Below, in pieces: positions 17,582 through 26,705 of a stretch of DNA of 64,000 nt. Each line of letters begins with the position of its first letter. Within the stretch, counting starts at the first letter, position 1. Source of the stretch: Bacteroides acidifaciens (GTDB taxonomy: Bacteria; Bacteroidota; Bacteroidia; Bacteroidales; Bacteroidaceae); NCBI RefSeq assembly GCF_024623065.1, contig NZ_JANJZR010000008.1, forward strand, positions 1 to 64,000. Direction: 5' to 3'. The notes under the pieces are model-generated. The model was not told where the DNA came from. It saw nothing but the letters and a program-made list of their open reading frames with translations, and did not search any database. The position numbers and the translations under genes were made by a program.

Positions 17582-18712
17582 TTATTTATATTCCATTAAT
17601 GCATCCTTTACTGATTGAAGCAAAGCATATCCATTTCTTTCATCCGGTTCCAAATAGCCTCCCTCCGCCCATTCATTCCATGCAAAAACAAAAACCATAT
17701 CTGTTGGGTATTCTTTTTGGGCTTTCAGTAATAGTTTTCTAAAATAATATTGAAATTTCTCCACACTCACTCCATCATATAAGTACCCATTCATTCTATG
17801 TCGCGGTGTGTTATCCCAATCAGTAAAAGCACATGGAATCATTTTGTCAGTTACAGGCTTATGACTTATTATATTTCCCCAACATACATCATAATCCAAT
17901 CTTCTGACATTCTTATGTTTATACATGAATGGAGCAATACTCCTTTTTATATGAAACATTCTTTTTACAAATCTGACTGTTTTTATCACAGAAAAAGGTA
18001 TTCTTTGAGGTTCATTACTTTTACATAGCAAATTTATATATTGTGGATTCATCTCTATACCATAATCAAAACCTGATTTATCCCAAGAATCATCATAAGC
18101 CGCAGCTGCACTCTGATAAATATAAGTCAAACCGTCAAATCCGACCGCTTTTGACATTTTAGTCCATAAATCCAACATCTTATCAAGTTTTCTAATCAGA
18201 TTAGGTACATAAATAATCATCAGCGGTTTATTATTTTCACTTATATAGCGTGAATCTTTAAAGAATGGGAGCATATAATTAAAATGATTAACCCAATCCT
18301 GCTCATCATCAAAATCATGCGCTATGAGTGTTTTAGGAGCCCCATCTTGTGCTTTCCAAGCATCATTCCAATCATGATTTGCCCAACTAATACAATAATT
18401 TATATCAATCTCAGGATGAGCCAAGAGCATTTCCATCGGTTTTTCCAAGAGTAGATGCCCATTAAACCAATAATGATACATGCAAAAGCCATATATACCA
18501 TATTTTCTTGCTATATTACATTGCCATTTTAAAGTTTCCACATCACTCAAATCATAATAGTTTCTATTAAACGGAACTCTTGGCTGATTATGTCCATCAA
18601 ACAAAGGTTTGGCATTCTTTACATTTACCCATTCTGTAAAGCCTTTACCCCACCATTTATCATTTTCCGGAATTGTATGAAATTGCGGAAGGTAGAACGG
18701 AATAATTTTCAT
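17582..18712 (-). CDS. WbsX-family glycan-active protein (GH99-like)
   Basis: A 376-residue member of the WbsX family found in O-antigen and capsule clusters. The N-terminus KIIPFYLPQFHTIPENDKWW with GKGFTEWVNV is diagnostic. Later landmarks are YGFCMYHYWFNG, SWANHDWNDAW and the C-terminal FVFAWNEWAEGGYLEPD. The family is related to GH99-type endo-mannosidases and is annotated either as glycosyltransferase or glycoside hydrolase; its biochemical role is uncertain. There is no signal peptide, so it should act in the cytoplasm. It overlaps the upstream wzx gene by four bases. Confidence 0.82.
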   Translation of the reverse strand: MKIIPFYLPQFHTIPENDKWWGKGFTEWVNVKNAKPLFDGHNQPRVPFNRNYYDLSDVETLKWQCNIARKYGIYGFCMYHYWFNGHLLLEKPMEMLLAHPEIDINYCISWANHDWNDAWKAQDGAPKTLIAHDFDDEQDWVNHFNYMLPFFKDSRYISENNKPLMIIYVPNLIRKLDKMLDLWTKMSKAVGFDGLTYIYQSAAAAYDDSWDKSGFDYGIEMNPQYINLLCKSNEPQRIPFSVIKTVRFVKRMFHIKRSIAPFMYKHKNVRRLDYDVCWGNIISHKPVTDKMIPCAFTDWDNTPRHRMNGYLYDGVSVEKFQYYFRKLLLKAQKEYPTDMVFVFAWNEWAEGGYLEPDERNGYALLQSVKDALMEYK

Positions 18713-20151
18713 CGTATACTTAGTTTACTTTTTAATTGTATAAATAATGACTTATATATATCATTCCGTACAACATACAGAAGACAAAAATGACAATATA
18801 AAACAGTAAAAACAAGAGAAATTATCAAAGAGAAGTATTCACTTATGGGCAATGCTTTTATCATATAACACAATAATAAGAGAGGCAAATACATTATAAT
18901 GTATATTACCAATTTCTTAACTGATATTATATTTCCAATTTTTTTTCTCACAAATATATTTGCTGAAATCAACACAGAGACCTCCGCTGAAAACCAGACA
19001 ATAATAGAACCTATACTTTGCAGTTCTTTAACTAACAAAATATTTAAAATAATTGCAACAGTCGCTCCTACCAAAGCATTTATAAATACAGCCTTATCCT
19101 CTCCAAGAGGCATAAGCAACTGAATAATAAGTATTTGCTCAATCCCCACTACTAGAATTAATGGCATTGCTATTTGTAAAACAGGAACAGTTTGCTCATA
19201 TCCAGATCCTGCTATAATATATACTATTTGATATGCAAAAACTACAGAAAGAACTATAATAGGAAAAGCAAAGGCATAAAGCAAGTTCAACGATTTTGCA
19301 ATAGCATTTTTTATTCCATCCATATCTTTTTTAGCTAACATAGAGCTGATCCGTGGCATCATAACTAAGGTAAAAGATGTGTAAAGTGCAAGAATTATAT
19401 TCTGTATTTTTGTCGCAGTAGTATAGTAACCAACTTGGTCATCATTAGACACAAATCCCAAATACATTATATTAAAGCTTAAATACATATTAGTTAAAAT
19501 GGCATAAATTCCTAAGACTAGCATTGGTTTTATAAAATGTAATATAGAACGAAGAGGCTGCCAAGAAAATGAAATCCATTTATAGCTATAAGACAAATTA
19601 ATTACACCATTAACAATATATACGCTAACTGTTATTACAAAATATAAAAGATAGTCTTGCTGATCTTGAATAAAAATAAATACTGCTACTACATAGAATA
19701 CTTTTGTCCAAAAAGTACGTATTGTGATATATTTAAAATCTTCTAATCCCCGGAAAAGCCATTCAATTGTCAATGTATTAAATATGAGCTGAAATACCCC
19801 AATATATAACAGACTCCGATATTCTGCCAATTTTGGAACTGTTTCTATCAAACACAGATAAATTAATACAATGATAAAAGTAGCAATTGCAGTTAATTCA
19901 AATAAAGAAGAAAAAACAATATTCTGTCTACCCCTATCTCCATTACATTTTGCTATTTCTCTCGTACCTAATGTCATTACTCCCAACGTTGAAAATAACA
20001 TAAAATATTGAATGAGGCTTTGAGCAAAATTGCAGACTCCAATACCTGTTACACCTAGAACTCTAGCAACATAAGGATAAGTAAGAAATTGAAATAGATA
20101 ATTTGATGTTGTCAAGAAACTACTATATAAAATATTCTTCTTTAATCCCAT
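18709..20151 (-). CDS. wzx: Wzx-type polysaccharide flippase
   Basis: A 480-residue membrane protein of the MOP/MATE-like superfamily that moves undecaprenyl-linked repeat units across the inner membrane. The N-terminus GLKKNILYSSFLTTSNYLFQ is typical of the polysaccharide biosynthesis (Wzx) family, followed by FLTYPYVARVLGVTGIGVCNF, a well-conserved loop. Twelve or more hydrophobic segments are visible. It follows rmlB by 73 bases and overlaps the WbsX gene, and with Wzy completes a Wzx/Wzy-dependent assembly route. Confidence 0.87.
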   Translation of the reverse strand: MGLKKNILYSSFLTTSNYLFQFLTYPYVARVLGVTGIGVCNFAQSLIQYFMLFSTLGVMTLGTREIAKCNGDRGRQNIVFSSLFELTAIATFIIVLIYLCLIETVPKLAEYRSLLYIGVFQLIFNTLTIEWLFRGLEDFKYITIRTFWTKVFYVVAVFIFIQDQQDYLLYFVITVSVYIVNGVINLSYSYKWISFSWQPLRSILHFIKPMLVLGIYAILTNMYLSFNIMYLGFVSNDDQVGYYTTATKIQNIILALYTSFTLVMMPRISSMLAKKDMDGIKNAIAKSLNLLYAFAFPIIVLSVVFAYQIVYIIAGSGYEQTVPVLQIAMPLILVVGIEQILIIQLLMPLGEDKAVFINALVGATVAIILNILLVKELQSIGSIIVWFSAEVSVLISANIFVRKKIGNIISVKKLVIYIIMYLPLLLLCYMIKALPISEYFSLIISLVFTVLYCHFCLLYVVRNDIYKSLFIQLKSKLSIR

Positions 20152-20224
20152 ATTTTATATACACTGAAGGATATGACATATTTTATCAAAGTTTTTATCC
20201 TCTCCTACTTTTCTACAATTACAA

Positions 20225-21376
20225 TTACGCATAATCATCATTTTTATACATATCCTCATAATATCGTTGATAGGTACCAGTAATAATATTATCCATCCAC
20301 ACCTGATTATCAAGATACCAACGAACTGTTTTTTCAATGCCTTCTTCAAACTGCAAACTTGGTTCCCAACCTAGTTCATTTTTCAACTTAGTACTATCAA
20401 TAGCATAGCGCATATCATGTCCTTTGCGATCGGTAACATAAGTAATCAAATCTAAAGAATAACCTTCGGGATTACCTAACAGCCTGTCTACAGTTTTAAT
20501 AATTACTTTAATAATATCAATATTTTTCCATTCATTAAAACCACCAATATTATAAGTATCAGCGACTTTTCCTTTATGAAAAATAAGTTCAATAGCACGG
20601 GCGTGATCTACAACATAAAGCCAGTCACGAACATTTTCTCCGTTACCGTATACAGGAAGTGGCTTACAATGACAGATATTATTAATGAAGAGTGGTATTA
20701 ATTTTTCGGGAAACTGGTAGGGACCATAGTTATTACTACAATTAGTGACAATAGTAGGCATTCCATATGTATCATGATAAGCACGTACAAAATGATCGCT
20801 ACTCGCTTTACTAGCTGAATAAGGGCTATGAGGATTATACTTAGTATCCTCATAAAAAAAATCTTTACCATAGGCAAGATGATGTTCCAAAGAAGACGCT
20901 GTAGTAGTGAACGGTGGTTCTATGCCTTCAGGATGGGTCAATCTCAATGCTCCATAAACTTCATCTGTAGATATATGATAAAAGCGTTTACCTTCATACC
21001 TTTCGGGCAGTGTTTCCCAATATAACTTAGCTGCCTGTAAAAGACTTAATGTACCCATTACATTAGTACGAGCAAAAGTAAACGGATCTTTGATACTACG
21101 GTCTACGTGACTTTCGGCAGCAAGATGAATTATACCATCTATACGATATTGTGCCATAAGTTCCTGCATCTTATCGAAATCACAAATGTCAGCCTTTACA
21201 AAGGTATAGTTGGGAGTATCTTCAATATCTCTGAGGTTTTCCAAATTTCCAGCATAGGTTAATTTGTCAAGATTGACAATATGATAGTTAGGATATTTGT
21301 TGACAAACAAACGTACTACATGGCTACCTATAAATCCAGCTCCTCCAGTAATAAGGATATTACGTTCAAACTTCAT
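20225..21376 (-). CDS. rmlB: dTDP-glucose 4,6-dehydratase
   Basis: Second step of dTDP-L-rhamnose synthesis: converts dTDP-glucose to the 4-keto-6-deoxy sugar using bound NAD. The 383-residue SDR protein has the Rossmann motif TGGAGFIG (10-17), the catalytic TDEVYG segment, and the YSASKASSDH Tyr-x3-Lys pair. It also has the usual NIGGFNEWKN near the C-terminus. Its start overlaps the end of rmlD by 11 bases, suggesting coupled translation. The gene order rmlA-C-D-B differs from the enterobacterial B-D-A-C order. Confidence 0.95.
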   Translation of the reverse strand: MKFERNILITGGAGFIGSHVVRLFVNKYPNYHIVNLDKLTYAGNLENLRDIEDTPNYTFVKADICDFDKMQELMAQYRIDGIIHLAAESHVDRSIKDPFTFARTNVMGTLSLLQAAKLYWETLPERYEGKRFYHISTDEVYGALRLTHPEGIEPPFTTTASSLEHHLAYGKDFFYEDTKYNPHSPYSASKASSDHFVRAYHDTYGMPTIVTNCSNNYGPYQFPEKLIPLFINNICHCKPLPVYGNGENVRDWLYVVDHARAIELIFHKGKVADTYNIGGFNEWKNIDIIKVIIKTVDRLLGNPEGYSLDLITYVTDRKGHDMRYAIDSTKLKNELGWEPSLQFEEGIEKTVRWYLDNQVWMDNIITGTYQRYYEDMYKNDDYA

Positions 21377-22235
21377 ATTTTTTTGCTTTTAGTTGATTAA
21401 TACATCTTTCCAAAGATTCCGTCCAATACGGAATCTGATAGCCAAAAGTTTCTCTGAACTTCACTTTATCCAATACAGAATAATGTGGACGTTTTACTTT
21501 GCTAGAATATTCATGAGAGTGGATAGGACGGATATTACACATATTTTCACCCAACTTACCAATAGCCACGGCAAAGTCATACCAAGAGCATACACCTTCG
21601 TTAGTGAAATGATAAATATCTTTTTGTTCTATCATTCTATGATCTATAATCCAACCAATAGCATCGGCCAAATCACCTGCATAAGTTGGTGTACCTATTT
21701 GGTCAAAAACAACATTTAAGCTCTCTCTTTCCTTCGTTAGCTTCAACATCGTTTTTAAAAAATTATTTCCCCATACAGAATAAAGCCATGCAGTACGCAG
21801 AATGATATAATTGCAGCCAGAAGCAACAATCGCCTTTTCTCCAGCAAGCTTCGTTTCACCATATACCCCTATCGGTTCAGTCATATCATATTCTGTATAT
21901 GGAACATTATTTTTACCATTGAATACATAATCAGTAGAAACATGAATAAGTGTCGCCCCTACAGATTTAGCACCCTCAGCCAAATAGCCAACTGCTACAT
22001 TATTAACCAGGTTTGCCGTTCTTTCATCTTCCTCTGCCTTATCCACATTAGTATAAGCAGCACAATTAACAATGATATCTATCTGCTCCTTATTTACAAA
22101 TGTATGGAGAACATCCCTATTTGTAATATCTAATTCATTGATGTCTGTAAACACATAATGATCTTTACTTTTATCAGAAACCCGCACCATTTCATTGCCC
22201 AATTGTCCATGAGCACCAGTAACCAATATATTCAT
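21366..22235 (-). CDS. rmlD: dTDP-4-dehydrorhamnose reductase
   Basis: Last step of dTDP-L-rhamnose synthesis, an NAD(P)H-dependent reduction. From the start at 22235 (MNILVTGAHGQLGNEM) it is 289 residues, the family size; the longer frame back to 22277 would overlap rmlC and adds non-homologous residues. Visible are the TGAHGQLG dinucleotide motif, HVSTDYVFNG with the catalytic Thr, and the YGETKLAGE Tyr-x3-Lys pair. It begins two bases past the rmlC stop codon. Confidence 0.94.
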   Translation of the reverse strand: MNILVTGAHGQLGNEMVRVSDKSKDHYVFTDINELDITNRDVLHTFVNKEQIDIIVNCAAYTNVDKAEEDERTANLVNNVAVGYLAEGAKSVGATLIHVSTDYVFNGKNNVPYTEYDMTEPIGVYGETKLAGEKAIVASGCNYIILRTAWLYSVWGNNFLKTMLKLTKERESLNVVFDQIGTPTYAGDLADAIGWIIDHRMIEQKDIYHFTNEGVCSWYDFAVAIGKLGENMCNIRPIHSHEYSSKVKRPHYSVLDKVKFRETFGYQIPYWTESLERCINQLKAKKYEV

Positions 22236-22236
22236 C

Positions 22237-22806
22237 TCAATACAATTTTTCATTATAGTCAAACAACCAATCTGCATCTCTTAAGCACATATGATGTTTG
22301 TCTTTCTCGGAAAGTAACACCGCATCAACAGGAATACACCAATCAATGGCTAGAGACGGATCATCCCAAGCAATAGCTCCTTCGCTCTGTGGAGTATAGA
22401 AATTGTCACATTTATATTGAAAAATTACTTCATCAGTCAATACACTAAAACCATGAGCAAAGCCACGAGGAATGAAAAACTGACGATGATTATCTTCTGT
22501 TAATTTTACAGCAACATGATGACCAAAAGTTGGAGAACCTTTACGGATATCTACTGCAACATCTAAGACCGCCCCTTTAATAACACGTACTAATTTACTC
22601 TGTGCATAAGGCGGCTTTTGGAAATGAAGGCCACGAAGAACACCATAAGAAGATTTACTCTCATTGTCTTGTACAAAAGACACCTTTTGTACTTTCTCTT
22701 CAAACTCTTTTTGCGAAAAAGACTCAAAAAAATAACCACGTTCATCTTTAAAGAGAAGAGGTTCAAGGATTACAACCCCTTCTATTGCTGTCTGAATTAC
22801 ATTCAT
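22237..22806 (-). CDS. rmlC: dTDP-4-dehydrorhamnose 3,5-epimerase
   Basis: Third step of dTDP-L-rhamnose synthesis, a cupin-fold epimerase of 189 residues. Signature segments are DERGYFFESF near the N-terminus, GVLRGLHFQ with the catalytic His, and FIPRGFAHGFSVL. The C-terminal YTPQSEGAIAWDDPSLAIDW is also conserved. It lies 29 bases after rmlA and two bases before rmlD, so all four rml genes form one transcription unit. Confidence 0.95.
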   Translation of the reverse strand: MNVIQTAIEGVVILEPLLFKDERGYFFESFSQKEFEEKVQKVSFVQDNESKSSYGVLRGLHFQKPPYAQSKLVRVIKGAVLDVAVDIRKGSPTFGHHVAVKLTEDNHRQFFIPRGFAHGFSVLTDEVIFQYKCDNFYTPQSEGAIAWDDPSLAIDWCIPVDAVLLSEKDKHHMCLRDADWLFDYNEKLY

Positions 22807-22835
22807 TTTAATAACTATAAGTTCTGAATAAACAA

Positions 22836-23723
22836 TTATGTGAAACTAAGTTCGTCAATGACCTTTAGAAGATACTGGCCATATTGGTTTTTCAACATAG
22901 GATAAGCTAGTTTACGCATCTTATCCGCTGTAATCCAACCCTGACGAAGAGCTATACCTTCCAAACAAGCAACTTTCAAACCTTGTCGTTTTTCAATTAC
23001 TTCGATAAAAGTAGAAGCTTCAGAAAGAGAATCATGTGTACCAGTATCAAGCCATGCAAAGCCACGTCCCAATGTCTGCACTTTCAGTTCTTTGTCTCTA
23101 AGAAACTCTTGATTAACAGTTGTAATTTCCAACTCTCCACGAGGAGAAGGCTTGATATTCTTCGACACTTCCACAACTCTATTCGGATAGAAATATAAGC
23201 CCACTACAGCATAATTGGATTTTGGACAACTTGGTTTTTCTTGAATACTTAAACAATTACCTTCCTTATCAAATTCCGCCACTCCGTAACGTTCTGGATC
23301 ATTCACCCAATATCCGAATACAGTTGCCTTATTTTCTTCTTCCGCTGTATAAACAGCCTCTTTCAGCATTCGAGTAAAACCTTGACCATAGAAAATATTA
23401 TCCCCTAAAACCAAACATACAGAGTCACCTCCTATAAAGTCCTCCCCAATTATAAAAGCCTGTGCTAATCCGTCCGGTGAAGGTTGCTCAGCATATTCAA
23501 AGCGAACGCCAAAATCGGAACCATCACCAAGTAAACGTTTGAAACCCGGCAAATCATACGGTGTAGAAATAATTAATATCTCACGAATACCTGCCAACAT
23601 CAATACAGAAATTGGATAATAAATCATTGGTTTATCAAAAATAGGTAGCAGTTGTTTACTAACCCCTTTAGTAATAGGATATAAACGAGTACCAGAGCCG
23701 CCCGCTAAAACAATACCTTTCAT
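22836..23723 (-). CDS. rmlA: Glucose-1-phosphate thymidylyltransferase
   Basis: First step of dTDP-L-rhamnose synthesis: makes dTDP-glucose from dTTP and glucose-1-phosphate. The 295-residue protein has the nucleotidyltransferase signature [20 protein letters not shown] (7-26), then [22 protein letters not shown] with the metal-binding Asp, and the short-form RmlA C-terminus. It is normally feedback-inhibited by dTDP-rhamnose. It is separated from the wecA-like gene by 131 bases, the longest internal gap in this part of the operon. Confidence 0.95.
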   Translation of the reverse strand: MKGIVLAGGSGTRLYPITKGVSKQLLPIFDKPMIYYPISVLMLAGIREILIISTPYDLPGFKRLLGDGSDFGVRFEYAEQPSPDGLAQAFIIGEDFIGGDSVCLVLGDNIFYGQGFTRMLKEAVYTAEEENKATVFGYWVNDPERYGVAEFDKEGNCLSIQEKPSCPKSNYAVVGLYFYPNRVVEVSKNIKPSPRGELEITTVNQEFLRDKELKVQTLGRGFAWLDTGTHDSLSEASTFIEVIEKRQGLKVACLEGIALRQGWITADKMRKLAYPMLKNQYGQYLLKVIDELSFT

Positions 23724-23854
23724 TCTTTTGTTATTACTAATTTATAATACAATTTTTCCGAATAACTTCTCCTAAAACGAATTCTAAGAAGATATATTCT
23801 TTTTATTTCTCCATACTCTAAATCTCATTCAATATTAATTATATATCATCTCCA

Positions 23855-24988
23855 CTATGAAACATGTATGTAAGTTTTATACCATTTCTTTCCTGTTAAC
23901 TTTTCGTGCTTTACAATAGCACGATTAATAACCATGTGCAGAACACCCCAAAATATCAAATCGAAAAGAAGCATGAAAGTTGCATTAATATAAAATGACA
24001 GTATAAAATTAGATACCACCAAAAATAAAGATAATAATAGCAATGTAATCATCACAGTACGCACCCTAATTCCAGTACGTAACAATTTATGGTGAATATG
24101 ATTCTTATCCGGTAAAAAAGGATTGCGACCATCTTTTGCTCGAGAATAAAACACACGCACTACATCAAGTAAAGGAATAAGGAGTGTAGAAATAGTTACC
24201 ATATTCAGATTTAATTCAAACGGATCCCAAGACTCTTGCCGTGTCCAAAAATGAAGAATCAGAAAACTAAGGATATAACCAAGAGTAAGACTTCCGGCAT
24301 CTCCCATAAAGAGTTTTCGACCTGATACACTAAATACATTGTAATAATAGAAAGTAGCAACCACTCCCAAAGTAGCGGAAGCTAAAAGAGCATGAGTCCA
24401 CTGACCTACAAATATACAGACTATGATTAACAATCCTAATGCGATACAAGTAAGACCTGAAGCCAATCCATCAATTCCATCTATCAGATTAATAGCATTC
24501 GTAATATAGACTACAAGAAAAACAGTCAGAGGCATACCAATAAATGCAGGAATGGCATGAAGCCCTAATAGTCCTCCCAAATCGTTAATCCAAAGACCGG
24601 AAAGTGAAAGAAAAGAGGCGGAAAGAATCTGTACTACAAATTTATACCGATACCCTACTCCCACCAAATCATCCGCTACTCCAACAAGATACAGCAGTGT
24701 CGTGCCGGCAACGAGGAAAAGATAACGCATGAATAAACAAGATGACCAAATAGGATCAACCGGTTCATTCATGTAATAACGAATTCCTGTAATAATACAC
24801 AAAGATATTAGTATAACAGGTAGGAAAGCCAGACCGCCCAGACGAGGTACGGGAGTCTTATGTACTTTACGGGCATCAGGAACGTCAAAGAGACGCTTCT
24901 TGTAAGATATAAATATTATTCTTGGAATAACAATCGTAGCTAATAGTACTGAAAGCAACAAAGTACCTCCAATATAAATATACATCAT
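23855..24988 (-). CDS. Undecaprenyl-phosphate sugar-1-phosphate transferase, WecA/MraY family
   Basis: A 377-residue integral membrane protein with about eleven hydrophobic segments that starts the repeat unit by placing a sugar-1-phosphate (commonly GlcNAc-1-P) on undecaprenyl phosphate. Diagnostic cytoplasmic-loop motifs are GVADDLVG, NAINLIDGIDGLA, FMGDAGSL and the histidine motif NHIHH. Its start codon is only six bases beyond the stop of the second frame of the broken upxY, so it is now the first intact gene of the capsule operon. No alternative initiating transferase of the PglC/WbaP kind is seen. Confidence 0.9.
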   Translation of the reverse strand: MMYIYIGGTLLLSVLLATIVIPRIIFISYKKRLFDVPDARKVHKTPVPRLGGLAFLPVILISLCIITGIRYYMNEPVDPIWSSCLFMRYLFLVAGTTLLYLVGVADDLVGVGYRYKFVVQILSASFLSLSGLWINDLGGLLGLHAIPAFIGMPLTVFLVVYITNAINLIDGIDGLASGLTCIALGLLIIVCIFVGQWTHALLASATLGVVATFYYYNVFSVSGRKLFMGDAGSLTLGYILSFLILHFWTRQESWDPFELNLNMVTISTLLIPLLDVVRVFYSRAKDGRNPFLPDKNHIHHKLLRTGIRVRTVMITLLLLSLFLVVSNFILSFYINATFMLLFDLIFWGVLHMVINRAIVKHEKLTGKKWYKTYIHVS

Positions 24989-24994
24989 AAAAAT

Positions 24995-25404
24995 CTATCG
25001 TATTTTAGGCTTCATATAAACTGCTTCATCCGAATAATCGAGCATAAAGCGAAAACGGGCCATTTGTTCGTCAGGTATTACAGCCGGACTACTTTCACCA
25101 CGCATTACCATATATCGGCTGACTGTAGAGAAAGAACTTCTTTACGTTCTTTCGGATCTACGTGCACAAAGACCATCATCGGAAGCAGCACAGATTCAAC
25201 CACTTTACGGCGGTCGCTCCATTGATGCACTTCCTGTTGGACCGGTACAAAATTCTCAATCCCCATCTTGCCCAAACGCTCTGCTACTTTCTTCTCATGG
25301 TGCATACGCACGAGAGCTACATACCAGCGTTTAGAGTATGCTACGCCTTCCCCTGTCCCCATATTAGGCCCAGCATTTAAAGTTCCTTCTTTTCTTAGAA
25401 TCAT
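24995..25404 (-). pseudogene. Frameshifted and truncated UpxY-family transcription antiterminator
   Basis: The frame from 25404 encodes an NGN (NusG N-terminal) domain: SKRWYVALVRMHHEKKVAER, GIENFVPVQQEVHQWSDRRK and LPMMVFVHVDPKERK, all typical of UpxY proteins. It then stops at 25105 after SLQSADIW. The expected continuation, RYMVMRGESSPAVIPDEQMA and FRFMLDYSDEAVYM, resumes in another frame from about 25116 and ends at 24995. The C-terminal KOW domain is absent. The junction reads CAGTCAGC, where a lost four-base unit (CAGTCAGTCAGC originally) would explain the shift. Intact UpxY proteins keep RNA polymerase reading through the long capsule operon. No upxZ partner follows. Confidence 0.8.
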
Positions 25405-25427
25405 ACTTTTTTACCCCTTATGTTTCC

Positions 25428-25444
25428 GTTACTTCTTAGGTAAC
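25428..25444 (+). repeat. Left inverted repeat (recombination site) of the promoter switch
   Basis: GTTACTTCTTAGGTAAC: 5-base palindromic arms GTTAC/GTAAC flank a 7-base core, the layout of a tyrosine recombinase crossover site. The exact reverse complement lies at 25699-25715. Confidence 0.85.
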
Positions 25445-25651
25445 AGAAACACAGGCACCTGATAACAAGGCACAATAAAAAAAGAAGAAATGTATACAAA
25501 AAGGGAAAGTTCTAGATATATTGCCTGATTTGCAGAGGATTCTTTTCAGTGCAGACAATAGAAATCATTGAACATGAGAATAAAAACATTTCATGTTCGA
25601 ATACATTTTTGCTATATATTTAAATAAAAAGAGAAAAAAAAGGAATTTTGC

Positions 25652-25683
25652 TTGTACGCTATTAACAATTTTGTCTATATTTG
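25652..25683 (+). promoter_or_regulatory. Capsule promoter in the OFF orientation
   Basis: TATATTTG (25676-25683) matches the -7 box; a TTG at 25652-25654 lies 21 bases upstream as a weaker -33 element. No TAnnTTTG is found on the minus strand inside the segment. As drawn it fires rightward, away from the capsule genes. After inversion the -7 box would fall at about 25460-25467 on the minus strand, giving a start near 25453, ahead of upxY. Confidence 0.7.
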
Positions 25684-25698
25684 CACCAAACAAATTCC

Positions 25699-25715
25699 GT
25701 TACCTAAGAAGTAAC
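25699..25715 (-). repeat. Right inverted repeat (recombination site) of the promoter switch
   Basis: GTTACCTAAGAAGTAAC, the perfect reverse complement of 25428-25444. Recombination between the two would invert the 254 bases between them. The recombinase gene ends 43 bases further on. Confidence 0.85.
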
Positions 25716-25757
25716 AACACTATTACATGTATAAATATCAAATACTTAATACAAAAC

Positions 25758-26705
25758 CTACACAATCCCCTTACAATTCTTAACGTAATAATAATTTAAC
25801 TTATTTACTTTTGTTCGTTCGTTCAAATCAAAGCCTTTCAAATAGATTTGTGTTGTTTTTATAGATTTGTGTCCCAACGATTCACTTATCATTTCAATAG
25901 GAACTCCCCTATATTTAGCAGTAGTAGCCCAAGAGTGACGAAATGTATAAGAAGTAACAGCCGAATGAATATGCAATTTTTTGGCTAAACTCTTCAGACT
26001 ATTATTAAAACAACGCAAAGTAGATTGATATTCTTTATAAGCCGCCTCTCCATCACGCTTGTTCTTCCCGCTCAATATATAAAAAAGATAATCGGGGTAT
26101 TCGGGAAGAACTGACGAGTGGAAATTACGAAGCCGGGAAACAATACCGGACGCTGATTCCAATATTTCCACACTCATGGGAGTTCCTGTCTTGCTACGAT
26201 TGTATTTCAGAATATTCCCTTCCAGGTTTGACTTTTCCAAATGAGCCAAATCGACAAAAGGCATTCCGCTGAATAAAAACAATAAATTGGCTATAGCCTG
26301 TGTCCGGCGCAATTTCTCGGACTGCGGATCTTTGTAAAGCAATGTGTGCAGTTCGTTCACCGGAATGGCCTTTTTCTGGCGTGTATCCACCCCGGTAAAT
26401 ACATCCCGAAACAGGCGATGCACATAAGGAGCCTGATGTGTATCCACTCCTTTATTGTATATGCAGCGCAACATCCGCATGTAAGTAGATATAGTGTTAA
26501 GCTTCAAACGGCAAGCCAGCAAGTAATTACTATACCGCTTCAAGTTTTCACGGGTAATTTGTTTGAATGACACACATGATGTTCCACAAAACACAGTGAA
26601 AGAACGTAACGCATTCTCATAAACATGTGCCGTAGCATAGCGCCCCTCACGGCGCAAGCACTCCACATAATTGTTTACACATACAGTAAATCCGTCTTTT
26701 CTCAT
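25758..26705 (-). CDS. Tyrosine site-specific recombinase linked to the capsule promoter switch
   Basis: A 315-residue integrase with an N-terminal SAM-like DNA-binding domain and a C-terminal catalytic domain. Box II reads TSYTFRHSWATTA (Arg near 252), then SLGHKSIKTTQIYL with the His and the nucleophile Tyr (about 285). The first catalytic Arg is not obvious: near residue 145 the protein reads FLFSGMPFVDLAHL where many Bacteroides promoter invertases, as I recall them, have an Arg before the GM-FVD element. It lies next to inverted repeats flanking a promoter, so capsule promoter inversion is the likely role. The missing Arg may mean weak or lost activity, or a subfamily feature. Confidence 0.82.
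   Translation of the reverse strand: MRKDGFTVCVNNYVECLRREGRYATAHVYENALRSFTVFCGTSCVSFKQITRENLKRYSNYLLACRLKLNTISTYMRMLRCIYNKGVDTHQAPYVHRLFRDVFTGVDTRQKKAIPVNELHTLLYKDPQSEKLRRTQAIANLLFLFSGMPFVDLAHLEKSNLEGNILKYNRSKTGTPMSVEILESASGIVSRLRNFHSSVLPEYPDYLFYILSGKNKRDGEAAYKEYQSTLRCFNNSLKSLAKKLHIHSAVTSYTFRHSWATTAKYRGVPIEMISESLGHKSIKTTQIYLKGFDLNERTKVNKLNYYYVKNCKGIV

Larger units (their letters stand above)
25405..25757. other. Invertible promoter region of the capsule locus
   Basis: This 350-base gap holds two 17-base inverted repeats (25428-25444 and 25699-25715), a promoter pointing right (25652-25683) and an inner inverted repeat TGAACATGA/TCATGTTCG near 25570-25601. No protein gene fits. It lies between the recombinase gene and the upxY remnant, the place where phase-variable capsule promoters sit in Bacteroides. 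Confidence 0.8.
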
